Assembly (NCBI GenBank): GCA_037176905.1
Contig: JBBBWG010006347.1
Coordinates: 1 to 26,707, forward strand
Direction of reading: 5' to 3'
Length of the DNA: 26,707 nt
DNA from: Azolla pinnata
Lineage: Eukaryota; Streptophyta; Polypodiopsida; Salviniales; Salviniaceae
Under the pieces are notes generated by a model. The model saw nothing but the letters and a program-made list of their open reading frames with translations. It had not been told where the DNA came from and searched no databases. A program made the translations under genes and the position numbers. Shown here piece after piece: positions 18,978 through 26,707 of this stretch (its first letter is position 1; every line of letters begins with the position of its first letter).

Positions 18978-19059
18978 TTATAAAGTAGGAAACAATGAAA
19001 GTACTCAAATTAGAGATGAAAAAGAATTTAAGTATCCTAATCGAATTAATAAACTCGAT

Positions 19060-19640
19060 AGTATGAAAAAAATGATCTAGATATGATCATTAAGGAGAAA
19101 ATTGATCTGGAAAGGATCATGAAAGAGAATGATAATTTTGACAGAGTCGCCTAAGAACAAAATGATCTGGATATGATCATTAAATTAAAAACATAATTCG
19201 GATACTATCATTGAAGAGAACAATGATTTGGATACTATTAACAATGAAGAAAATGATCTTACTAGTGATCTGAACAAGAAAAATATAAATGATTTGAACA
19301 AGATCATCAAAGAATACATCAACATAGATTGGGCTGATAAAAAAGATAAGGAGAAGAGCTTGGAAAGACCGAGTGCAAGCTTGACAATAATCCAAAAGTG
19401 GGCATCATCAAAGGCTTTGTCCAGATAACACACGAAGAGAATACTAAGTGCAAACTTGGGAATGGTCCAAATGTCAACATCATTGAAGGGTTACTCAAGG
19501 TAAGAGAAGAACATAAGATTGAGTACGAGCTTGAAAATGCACAAAAGGAGGACATTGATCACTTTATTGAGGATAGATTCCTCATTGAAACAAAAGAAAA
19601 TGAGAAAGATAAAATCAATCTTAAGATGGGTTAAAAAGAA
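19060..19640 (+). repeat. Degenerate 36-42-bp repeats encoding Asp/Asn/Ile-rich segments
   Basis: GATCTGGATATGATCATTAA recurs near 19073 (GATCTAGATATGATCATTAA), 19104 and 19162, with further weaker copies to about 19320. Frames through it read N-D-L-D-x-I-I-K-E. The stretch to 19640 continues as Glu/Lys/Asp-rich short frames, the longest 19398-19634. It is probably the remains of a low-complexity coding region; the family is unknown. Confidence 0.55.
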
Positions 19641-20050
19641 ATGAGTAGAAAAACACTGAACGATGAACAACAAAATGGGACAATTATGGGCCTTATTATT
19701 ATTATTATGATAAAACAATTCTTAAGCTTAAAGGCTATGCTTGGGAATCCAAAAGACTCATCAAATGGGAGAATGATAAGTTATACCAAAATCACTCTAT
19801 ACCAAGAGTATCAATTTTCAAGATGCTAAGATAAATTTGGTGGATAGGATGTCACGAATGGCTATACTGAACAAAATGGCATGTATATATGCTTTATCCT
19901 AGGCCTTCATGAAAAAGATAGCGAGTAACAATAGTTTCTTTAGACATCCATACATACCGGAGGATGTGTGGGTTTGGAGGGGGCAAGTTTCATGGTAAAC
20001 ATGGTACATGTGTTGAAATTATCAAGATATCTACATAGATATTTATATAG
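19641..20050. other. AT-rich sequence, no gene seen
   Basis: Short frames only. No domain or repeat is recognised. Confidence 0.45.
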
Positions 20051-20054
20051 AAAG

Positions 20055-20200
20055 AAAAATATATAAAAAAAGTAATGTGCATAAGATAAGAATTGAACCT
20101 TGTACCTTCACATTACTAAGTTACATTAAAAAATATATAAAAAAGTAATGTGCATAAGATAAGAATTGAACCTTATATTTTCACATTACTAAGTTATATA
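20055..20200 (+). repeat. 73-bp tandem duplication
   Basis: Two nearly identical units. AGTAATGTGCATAAGATAAG starts at 20071 and 20144, and both units continue through AATTGAACCTT and CACATTACTAAGTTA. Confidence 0.92.
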
Positions 20201-20363
20201 AATACTACTATGTAAACTCACAATATATATAATATATAATAAGTAATATTAGAAACATTCAATCATTTTAAAATGCAGCCATACACAAATAGTGTACAAG
20301 AATAGAAGAAAGAACTTATATCAAGAAAAAAAAGCATGCATGCCAAATAGTGTACATGATAAA

Positions 20364-20870
20364 CACTACAAGATATTGGCAAGTTTGCCGCACATTTACC
20401 GCGAAATTTCTTCAACAAAAGTTCATTAAAAAATGCAGCAAAATTCATAGTAAATGACATAAAAAATTAGTCACGCCTTTACTGCGACTTTTGCCGCCAA
20501 TTTTACCACGAGGTTTACCGCGAGCTTTACTGGACTTATTAACATGCTCATTGACGCTCGATTTGCCATGACTTTACCGGACATTTTACTACGCGTTTGT
20601 TAGACATTTGACTGAGAGTTTGCTAGACATTTTGCCACGAGTTTGCTGTGTTTTTTACGCAAGAGTTATTTCTTGTTTGCTATGAGTTTAATTTGCTTGT
20701 TAGCCGCAAGTTTTACTAATTTTCCGTGAATTTCATTGCATCTTTGATGCACAAATAATCTAACTTTACAAACACATTTGACGCAAGATTTTCTGCAAGT
20801 TTACCTTGAAATGTATTGCTATATTAATACACTATTTACTGCTCGGTAGATGTGAGTTTGATTGCAAAAT
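20364..20870 (+). mobile_element. CACTA terminus and subterminal repeats
   Basis: Starts CACTACAAGATATTGGCAAG then TTTGCCGCACATTTACCGCG, close to the terminus at 13014. It continues with TTTACCGCGA/TTTGCCACGA-type motifs at 10-14-bp spacing to about 20720, fading by 20870. No transposase frame follows; copia sequence does. The matching outer end may be at 23799, but flanking triplets (AAA and ACT) do not agree. Confidence 0.72.
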
Positions 20871-20899
20871 TGATGCTTGTGTTATTGATTTGTATACGT

Positions 20900-21975
20900 C
20901 AGGTGTTGTCATTACAACTTCAAATAAAGCTATAATCTCTGAGTGGTTAGTTGATGTTGCCACCATCGTCTGCTTTGCTGATTTCCATGAGATGGCTGTA
21001 CCACCACAAAGAAACAGATACCCAGTCTGTGACAATGCTTTGTGAGGGTCTGACAAATATCCATCATCTGCATATCCCACTATGGTTAGGTCTTGATTTT
21101 TCTTAAAGAATAAACCAAGATCTCGAGTACCACGTAAATTACGAAAAATTTGTTTAACGCCAGTCCAATGCCTTTTAGTAGGAGGTGAACTAAATCTTGC
21201 AAGGAGATTAACATCAAAAGTAATATCAAGTCTAGTACCATTCGCAAGGTACATTAATGCTCCTATGATGCTTAAATATAGACATTCAGGTCCTAATAAA
21301 TTTTCATTATCTTCCCGTGGTCTAAATGGATCATTCTCTACAACAAGAGATCTTATTACCATGGGCGTTCTAGTTGGATATGAATCTTTCATATTAAATT
21401 TCTCCAATATCTTCTTGATATATGTAGACTGCTGTAATAATATACCTTCAGGGGTATGTTCAAGCTGCAAGCCTATACAATATTTTGTCTTACTTAGTTC
21501 TTTCATTTCAAATTTTGTCTTTAGGTAAGAACTAGCTTCCTTTATGTCCTCAGTATTCCCGACGATACTCAGATTATCTACATATACAGAAATAATGCAG
21601 AAACCACGTTCTGATTTCCTAATAAATACACAAGGATAGTCATCATTCTTGATGAATCCTTTTCCTGCTAAGAATTCACTTAGCCTGTTGTACCACATTC
21701 TACCAGATTGTTTTAACCCATATAATGATCTTTGCAATTTAACACTATATATGTTGCGTTTTGTTTCTTCTGGAACTTTAATTCCTTCTGGGACTTTCAT
21801 ATAAATTTCAAAATCTAATGACCCATATAAATTTGCAGTTACCACATCCATCAACTTAATTTCTAAATTTAAGTTCACTACCATTGATATCAAATACCGG
21901 AACGTAATTCCATCCATTACAGGTGAATATGTTTCATCGAAATCAAGTAGAAGAACGAGTCGTGAAGACTCTTCC
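20900..21975 (-). mobile_element. Ty1/copia RT-RNase H fossil (family B)
   Basis: Minus-strand reading gives the copia RT start DFDETYSPV, then LYGLKQSGRMWYNRL and the active-site region SVYVDNLSIVG. LSIIGALMYLANGTRLDI follows, then RNase H with IVGYADDGYLSDP, TAISWKSAKQ and ATSTNHSEIIALFE. It differs clearly from family A in wording. It is nearly open along its length, with few breaks, so younger than the Ty3 fossil. It stops within RNase H, against CACTA subterminal sequence. Upstream it is joined to a family A leader. Confidence 0.9.
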
Positions 21976-22033
21976 GAAACGAATGTCGGCCAAAGTACTT
22001 CTACACGGAGTGGACACAAGCCACCGGCTCTGC

Positions 22034-22433
22034 CTGAAGTGTGTACGAAGCACTGTCGAAGAGAGTACGACTGTCGAAATCGTGATCTAGTCGTGCACTG
22101 CACGAACTAGGTCACGAAAAAACGGTTTACTACTAGCTGCAGTAAAAACCGGTCGTAACTCCCTGTGGGTTACTCCAAAATCAGTTCCATATCTCTTGTT
22201 CTCTCCCTGACGTCGAGACGAACACAATGATGTGTCATACGGCAGAAGACCTCGTCGAGAACTCTCAGTATACTGAAGTCTTTGCACACCGGTCGGAAGT
22301 TACGGTTGGCCGTAACTGTCTTGAATCTTCTCTATACCGCACGTTCTTGATGTCCACGCGAAGCAGAATACAACAGGAAGACAACAGCAGCAGATGACGG
22401 CCTGCAGCGGACGAATCGCGCTCTGATAGCAAA
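22034..22433 (-). mobile_element. Family A leader with tRNA-Met primer site
   Basis: Directly inside the minus-strand LTR, the reverse complement begins TTTGCTATCAGAGCGC (22433-22418). This is one change from TTTGGTATCAGAGC, the site complementary to initiator tRNA-Met. The next 380 bases match the leader at 24966-25352 (e.g. CACATCATTGTGTTCGTCTC, CAGGGAGAGAACAAGAGATA). The match ends at about 22034, after which sequence leading into family B pol takes over. Confidence 0.8.
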
Positions 22434-22777
22434 TGTTGTAGACGAAGGACGTCAGGCGGAACAAGCGCAGGCTCCTAGCAGTATGGTTGAGGCGTCAAGA
22501 AGAGGGTTGTAGCTGAGAGAAGATCAAATCTAAAGGAGGAGGCTTTAGATCTGAAGCAGTCAGATGTGGCAGCCAAAGACACGAGAGAGTAATAGAGAGA
22601 GACATGCACAAAATGGAACTACCATTAACTGAAGTTGGAGCAACCAACTTTGGACGACCATACAAGCTTGGTATTTATACCCCTAGGCTAGGGCTCACGC
22701 CATTCTAGCATATTACAAATATGGCCCGTCCACTTATGGACAGTGTGAACACGGCCATTAGAAGCCCGTATTCGACA
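22434..22777 (-). mobile_element. Family A 5' LTR, minus orientation
   Basis: On the minus strand it begins TGTCGAATACGGGC at 22777, has GGGGTATAAATACC, and ends CTACAACA at 22434 (344 bp). Its outer end abuts, base to base, family A RNase H sequence on the other strand at 22778. Confidence 0.88.
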
Positions 22778-23147
22778 GTACGGGCACGAGTACGACCGAA
22801 GCGGAGTACGTAGCTGCGTCGGACGCAGCGAAGGAAGCGCTTTGGCTCAGACGACTAGCTCCTATGTTTCGACAAGTTAATTCGAAATGGATTCCGACCG
22901 TATTCAGCGATAGCCAGGGAGCCGTCGCTTTAGCGAAGAATCCGGTACATCACAATGCTTCTAAGCATATCGAGGTTCGGTATCACTTCGTTCGGGATTG
23001 CGCAACGAAGGAGATGCTCAGCCTAGAGAAAGTCTCTACGACTAACAATGTTGCAGACGCGATGACCAAGAGTCTTTCGACATACCGTTTTCGGTCTTTG
23101 CGCGATCGGATGGGCGTGGAGCTGATTTCGGACGAACTGCGGAAATA
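22778..23147 (+). mobile_element. Family A RNase H fossil
   Basis: Matches 650-1020: it begins at GTACGG, reads SDSQGAVALAKNPVHHNASK and NVADAMTKSLSTYR, and ends in the same C-terminal wording as the first copy. Only the last third of RNase H is present. Its left edge is the minus-strand LTR, so the rest of this element was cut off by that insertion or later loss. Confidence 0.88.
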
Positions 23148-23335
23148 ATCGTACTACTACGATCATTCGTAATGTTGGCTCGATCGTACTACTACGATTA
23201 TTCGTACTTTTGTTTGATCGTACTATTTCGATCGTACTATTCCGTAGTATATCAGCCCCTTTGTAAATCTGTAAAACTTGTACATTTCTTTTTTTCTTTT
23301 TTACGGATTTTTGGAACACGCCCATTACGAGGGAG
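23148..23335 (+). mobile_element. Family A 3' untranslated stretch with local duplication
   Basis: CGTACTACTACGAT occurs twice (near 23150 and 23186) and CGATCGTACTATT-like units follow. The equivalent stretch at 1021-1141 has only one such unit, so this copy carries a local expansion. It ends in the polypurine tract at 23329-23335. Confidence 0.75.
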
Positions 23336-23680
23336 TGTCGAATGCGGGCATCTAATGGTCGTGTTCACACTGTCCATAAGTGGACCGGCCATACTTGTAA
23401 TATGCCTAAAAGGCTTGTGCCCTAGCTTGGGGGTATAAATACCAAGCTTGTATGGTCGTCCAAAGTTAGTTGCTCCAACTCCAGATAATAGCAGTACGAT
23501 TTTGTGCCTATCTCTCTCTCTCTCTCTTGTGTCTTTGCCGCCACTTCTGACCAACCCAGATCTGAAGCCTCCTCCTTCAGATCTAATCTTCTTCTCTATT
23601 CTGACTTACCTCTTGACACCTCCACCATACTGCTGAGAGGTAGTGCTTCGATTCCGACTGACGACCTTCCACACACAACA
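23336..23680 (+). mobile_element. Family A 3' LTR
   Basis: 345 bp, TGTCGAATGC to CACAACA, with GGGGTATAAATACC at about 23432. It is close to the 1142-1484 copy. CACTA subterminal sequence begins at the very next base. Confidence 0.9.
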
Positions 23681-23799
23681 AAAATTTCGTGGCAAACCAA
23701 AATGTCGTTGGCTGCACATTTTGCCGCAAGTTTTTCTGAACTTCTGCAGATCATTTTTCACGGCAAATCTCGCAGCAAACTGATGAATACCTTGTAGTG
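23681..23799. mobile_element. CACTA right terminus
   Basis: Ends TACCTTGTAGTG, the inverse of CACTACAAGGTA. The preceding 100 bases parallel 15165-15282: a CTTCTGCAGA-like segment, then CGCAGCAAA, then the terminus. Confidence 0.78.
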
Positions 23800-23806
23800 A
23801 CTGTCT

Positions 23807-24298
23807 CTAGATCTGGACATAATTGGGATGGAATGTGGATAAAGTTTTGTCAATCATATCAGCATCAATGATTTTCTCACCACATAGCTTAAGACATGTG
23901 ACAATGCGGTGAAGAACTGAGTTATATTGCTCCATAGTCTTATAATCCTGAAAACGCAAGTGAAGCCACTCACGCTTTGCTTTTGGGAGCAAGGCCTTCA
24001 TCTGGTGGCCATAGTGATCCTTCAATGAGTCCCAAAGGTCGTTTGGATCTTCCTCAGTCATGTACTCATTCTTAAGAGTAGCATTCAAATGGTGTGTCAA
24101 GAAGTGCAGTGCCTGATTCTTCTCAGCTTGAGTGGGCAATTCAGAGTTGTCAGAAGCTGAGGTCCCAATGGTGGGATCCTGAATGCATTTCAAGATGTAC
24201 TTGGCACCAAGCATAATTTTGGCATCCAATGCTCAGGTCAGGTAGTTCTTGCCACTAATGGCAAGCTCAGCAAACTCTCTCTTAGCAATATCAAACTT
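23807..24298 (-). mobile_element. Ty1/copia gag fossil (UBN2 type)
   Basis: Minus-strand reading shows KREFAELAISGKNYL, then DPNDLWDSLKDHYGHQ, LPKAKREWLHLRFQDYK, YNSVLHRIVTCLKLCGE and DKTLSTFHPNY. This is the UBN2-type gag domain of copia elements, common in plant genomes. It is cut at the CACTA terminus. It may belong to the same old element as the family B pol, which shares strand and order, but this is not shown. Few breaks are visible. Confidence 0.85.
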
Positions 24299-24574
24299 TT
24301 CCTACATTATGAAATGCAAAATTTTACTTCCGATAAAATATTGAGCGTGTGCAAATAATTTCGTTTTGGTTATCTATGCTTAGTATTGATTTCAAATATA
24401 TTCTCAAAATTTTCTTAGCATTTTTCAGAATTTTATATTATTTATTAAGTAATTTTCTGAATTATTAACTTGTTAAATAATATCCCGAAACACATAATTG
24501 CCAAGAAAACAAACCATATAATATTATGCTCTCAATAATGTACCAGTTCTAAGGTTCTTTGATTTATGAGAGCT
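24299..24574. other. AT-rich sequence, no gene seen
   Basis: Probably 5' untranslated or flanking sequence of the copia gag fossil. No LTR boundary is recognised. Confidence 0.4.
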
Positions 24575-24950
24575 TGTCGAATGCGAGCATCTAATGGCCG
24601 TGTTCACACTGTCCATAAGTGGACGGGCCATATCTGTAATATGCTAGAATGCGTGAGCCCTGGCCTGGGGGTATAAATACCAGGCTTGTATGGTCGTCCA
24701 AAGTTGGTTGTTCCAACTCCAGATAATAGACGTTCTATTTTGTGCCTATCTCTCTCTCTCCTTCTCTCTCGTGTCTTGGCCGCCACTTCGAACCTCTTCA
24801 GATCTGAAGCCTCCTCCTTCAGATCTGATCTTCTCTCAGTTCCAACTCACATCTTGACGGCTCCACCATACTGCTGGAAGCCAGTGCTTTGTTCCGCCTG
24901 ACGGTCACATACAAAATTTGGTATTAGAGCCAACACGGGTAGATACAACA
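24575..24950 (+). mobile_element. Family A 5' LTR
   Basis: Starts TGTCGAATGCGAGC and has GGGGTATAAATACC near 24669. The usual end would be near CACATACAA (24914), but a second, outer end reads GATACAACA (24950). The extra 36 bases contain a primer-site-like TTTGGTATTAGAGCC. It is followed by a leader and a gag sequence. Confidence 0.87.
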
Positions 24951-24965
24951 TTTGGTATCAGAGCG
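24951..24965 (+). promoter_or_regulatory. Primer-binding site for initiator tRNA-Met
   Basis: TTTGGTATCAGAGCG contains TGGTATCAGAGC, the complement of the 3' end of plant initiator tRNA-Met. It is the usual primer site of copia elements. A near copy lies at 24917-24931. Confidence 0.85.
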
Positions 24966-25352
24966 CGGTTTCGTCCACTGCAGGTTGTCATTTGCTGCTA
25001 CTGCCTTCTTGCTGTATTCAGTTCGGCGTGAACGTCAAGAACGTGTGTAGTTTAGAGAAGATTTGACACAGTTACGACCATCCGTAACTTCTGACCGACG
25101 AGTAAAGACTTCAGCATACTGAGAGTTTTCGTCGACGTCTTCTGCTGTGCGACACATCATTGTGTTCGTCTCGACATCAGGGAGAGAACAAGAGATACGG
25201 GACTGGTTTTGGAGCAACTCACAGGGAGTTACGACCGTTTTACTGCATTCTACAGTAAAACGCGCTATCACGAACTAATTCGTACAGTGTGCGATTAGAT
25301 CACGATTTTTTCTACAATCGTACTCTCTTTGACAGTGCTTCATACGCACTTC
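24966..25352 (+). mobile_element. Family A leader
   Basis: Matches the inverse leader at 22034-22417 up to CATACGCACTTC. Beyond 25352 the two copies have nothing in common. Confidence 0.8.
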
Positions 25353-25412
25353 GGTCCAGGACCCCCGTGGTCCCGCCCTTCCGACCGCACGCGCGGAACA
25401 ACGCGACATATT

Positions 25413-25429
25413 TGGTGAACCCGACGTGA
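25413..25429 (+). promoter_or_regulatory. Second primer-site-like motif, Ty3 type
   Basis: TGGTGAACCCGACGTGA resembles the TGGTGACCCCGACGTGA site common in plant Ty3 elements. It stands 24 bases before the likely gag ATG and 60 bases beyond the end of family A similarity. Confidence 0.45.
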
Positions 25430-25452
25430 ACGGGCGGCAGAGGAATCCGAAG

Positions 25453-26707
25453 ATGAGGGGAGCAGATCTCGTGGAAGCAATGGCTTCGGCGGTGGACCGA
25501 ATGGTGAGCGCGCGCGAAGGCGCAGGTGCCCTCGACAAGGCCATCGAAACCGTCGTCGGCACTATAGGCCGGTTCGGCGGAAAGAACGCGACAAGCTACC
25601 TGGAGGCTTATCGGGCCGAAATGGTAATGAGGGATATCCCGGAAGATAGGCGGCTGTCTGGATTGCCTCGAGTAGCGACGCCCGGCGTTCATGCGGAGGT
25701 GCTCGAGGTGCGGGAGGAGAGCAGAAACTGGGAGGAGTTCTAAGGCCGGCTCCTCGAGAAGTACGGGCACGACGATGCGCTTCGTCTGTCAAAGCGCAAC
25801 TTCATGGAATGGGTGGAGACACCCGGGAAGGGAAGAAGTGCGTCGGCGCTCCTCCGGGAGTTCGAAGAACGTTTCGCGCGCCTCTCGGTGCTAGACCGGT
25901 CGGTGCTGGACACAAGTCGTGTCCTGCTATTCGTCAAGTCGGTAGATGCGAGGGACCGGGAGAAGATCGGTCTCTTGCTCGAGACCGACGACGGGCTGAC
26001 GGCCGACTGGGCCGTGGTGAAGAAGGTCTACGGGCATTTCGATAAACGTCGCAACTGGGCAGAAGCAGACTCGGTGGGGGCGGGGGCTGTCCCTGCAAAG
26101 AAGGTCGAAGAAAACTCACCGGCGAGAAGGGAAGAGACCCGGCGATGGCCCGACGGCGGCTCGACTTCGACCGACGTGGCCAAAGGCCCATCCGGAGGGT
26201 CAGCTCTGGACGAGCTGACCAAGATGGTGAGAGACCTCCAGATCGCACAAGCACGGAGGGACGGGGGCGAGCCGGTGAGGGATCGAAAGCCTCCGGCTGG
26301 GAGCCGGTGTCTATGGTGCGACGCAGTCGGCCACGCCCGGAAGTACTGCAGGGACTTCGCGGAAGCAATCCGGGCCAATGTGGTGTACCTGAGCAACGGG
26401 GTACACGACTGCGAGACCCGGCGGATGCTAGAGCTGAACCTCGGGCGAGGAGGAATGAAATGACTCATGCAGGAAGCGGCCGCTCGCCACGCGGAAACCG
26501 TCCACTACTCGGCGTCGGCGGGAATCCGGGTCGGCGGTGAGGAGACCCAGAAGACGAAGGACTCCGGGTTTTGGCCGATGGTGCTGGGAGGACTCGCCGG
26601 GGTCCGGCTGATGAAAGAGGAAGCAGACCACGCGGAGAGAAGGGTCAAAGAAGTAACCGGGTGGACCGACCCGGTTGAAGAAAGGACGGGCTTCGTAGAA
26701 GCTGCAT
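25453..26707 (+). mobile_element. GC-rich gag fossil with CCHC zinc knuckle
   Basis: From ATG 25453: a helical gag-like region (NATSYLEAYRAEMVMRD, VLEVREESRNWEEF, LLREFEERFARLSVLDR, VKKVYGHFDKRRNW), then a basic spacer and a single zinc knuckle CLWCDAVGHARKYC (C-x2-C-x4-H-x4-C, about 26310-26350), then NLGRGGM. The knuckle binds nucleic acid in retroelement gags. The region is much richer in G and C than anything else in the window. It is unlike the UBN2 gag at 23807 and closer in style to Ty3-type gags. A couple of breaks are visible; it runs off the window edge. Confidence 0.75.

Noticed and set aside
20364-23799. A single clean CACTA insertion
   Set aside because: Flanking triplets disagree and the interior is copia material; kept only as a possibility.
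25804-26540. Overlapping Arg-rich frames on both strands
   Set aside because: Shadows of the GC-rich gag frame.
1-26707. tRNA, rRNA or organelle sequence
   Set aside because: No cloverleaf, rRNA landmark or plastid/mitochondrial gene was seen on reading; a tRNA scan was not possible.

Overview
The window is nuclear DNA of a land plant with a large, repeat-laden genome. The evidence is plant-type TTTAGGG repeats, Ty1/copia elements primed by initiator tRNA-Met, Ty3/gypsy relics, several CACTA (En/Spm) DNA transposons with CACTACAAGG ends, and a small host gene with GT-AG splicing whose 5' leader carries GA repeats and a telo-box. I cannot name the species. Almost all of the window is transposon sequence of several ages.

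Layout. 1-1484 is the 3' end of a copia element (family A here): RT/RNase H, then its 3' LTR. 1810-2960 holds three simple arrays in a row: telomere-like, a 19-bp AT-rich array, and an AGC/GAG-rich stretch. 2965-4330 is a CACTA remnant with the start of a TNP2 transposase and an 11-bp motif array. 4431-5014 is a GATC-rich palindromic stretch running into an R2 MYB-repeat relic. 6898-8571 (minus) is the one host gene that looks intact: two exons, 78 codons, a 1.4-kb intron. It sits head to head with a relic resembling ribosomal protein eL37, across a promoter with two telo-boxes and a site II motif. 9899-10986 holds LTR relics of two families.

11012-17910 is a three-level nest. A minus-strand CACTA with TNP2 is split by a Ty3/gypsy fossil, which is itself split by a non-autonomous CACTA (13014-15282). 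18230-20360 is an LTR-like sequence followed by AT-rich, Asp/Asn/Lys-rich sequence of unknown origin. 20364-23799 is bounded by CACTA-type ends and filled with copia pieces, including a head-on family A insertion into family A RNase H sequence. 23807-24298 is a copia gag relic on the minus strand. 24575-26707 is a family A 5' LTR and leader that switches into a GC-rich, zinc-knuckle gag sequence.

Two themes stand out. First, the CACTA copies share short TTTGCCGC/TTTACCGC motifs spaced about 11 bp apart, one helical turn, in arrays of hundreds of bases. Second, the family A LTR-leader is joined at nearly the same leader position to two unrelated retroelement bodies. The host gene is the item most worth annotating: no single reading frame shows it whole.
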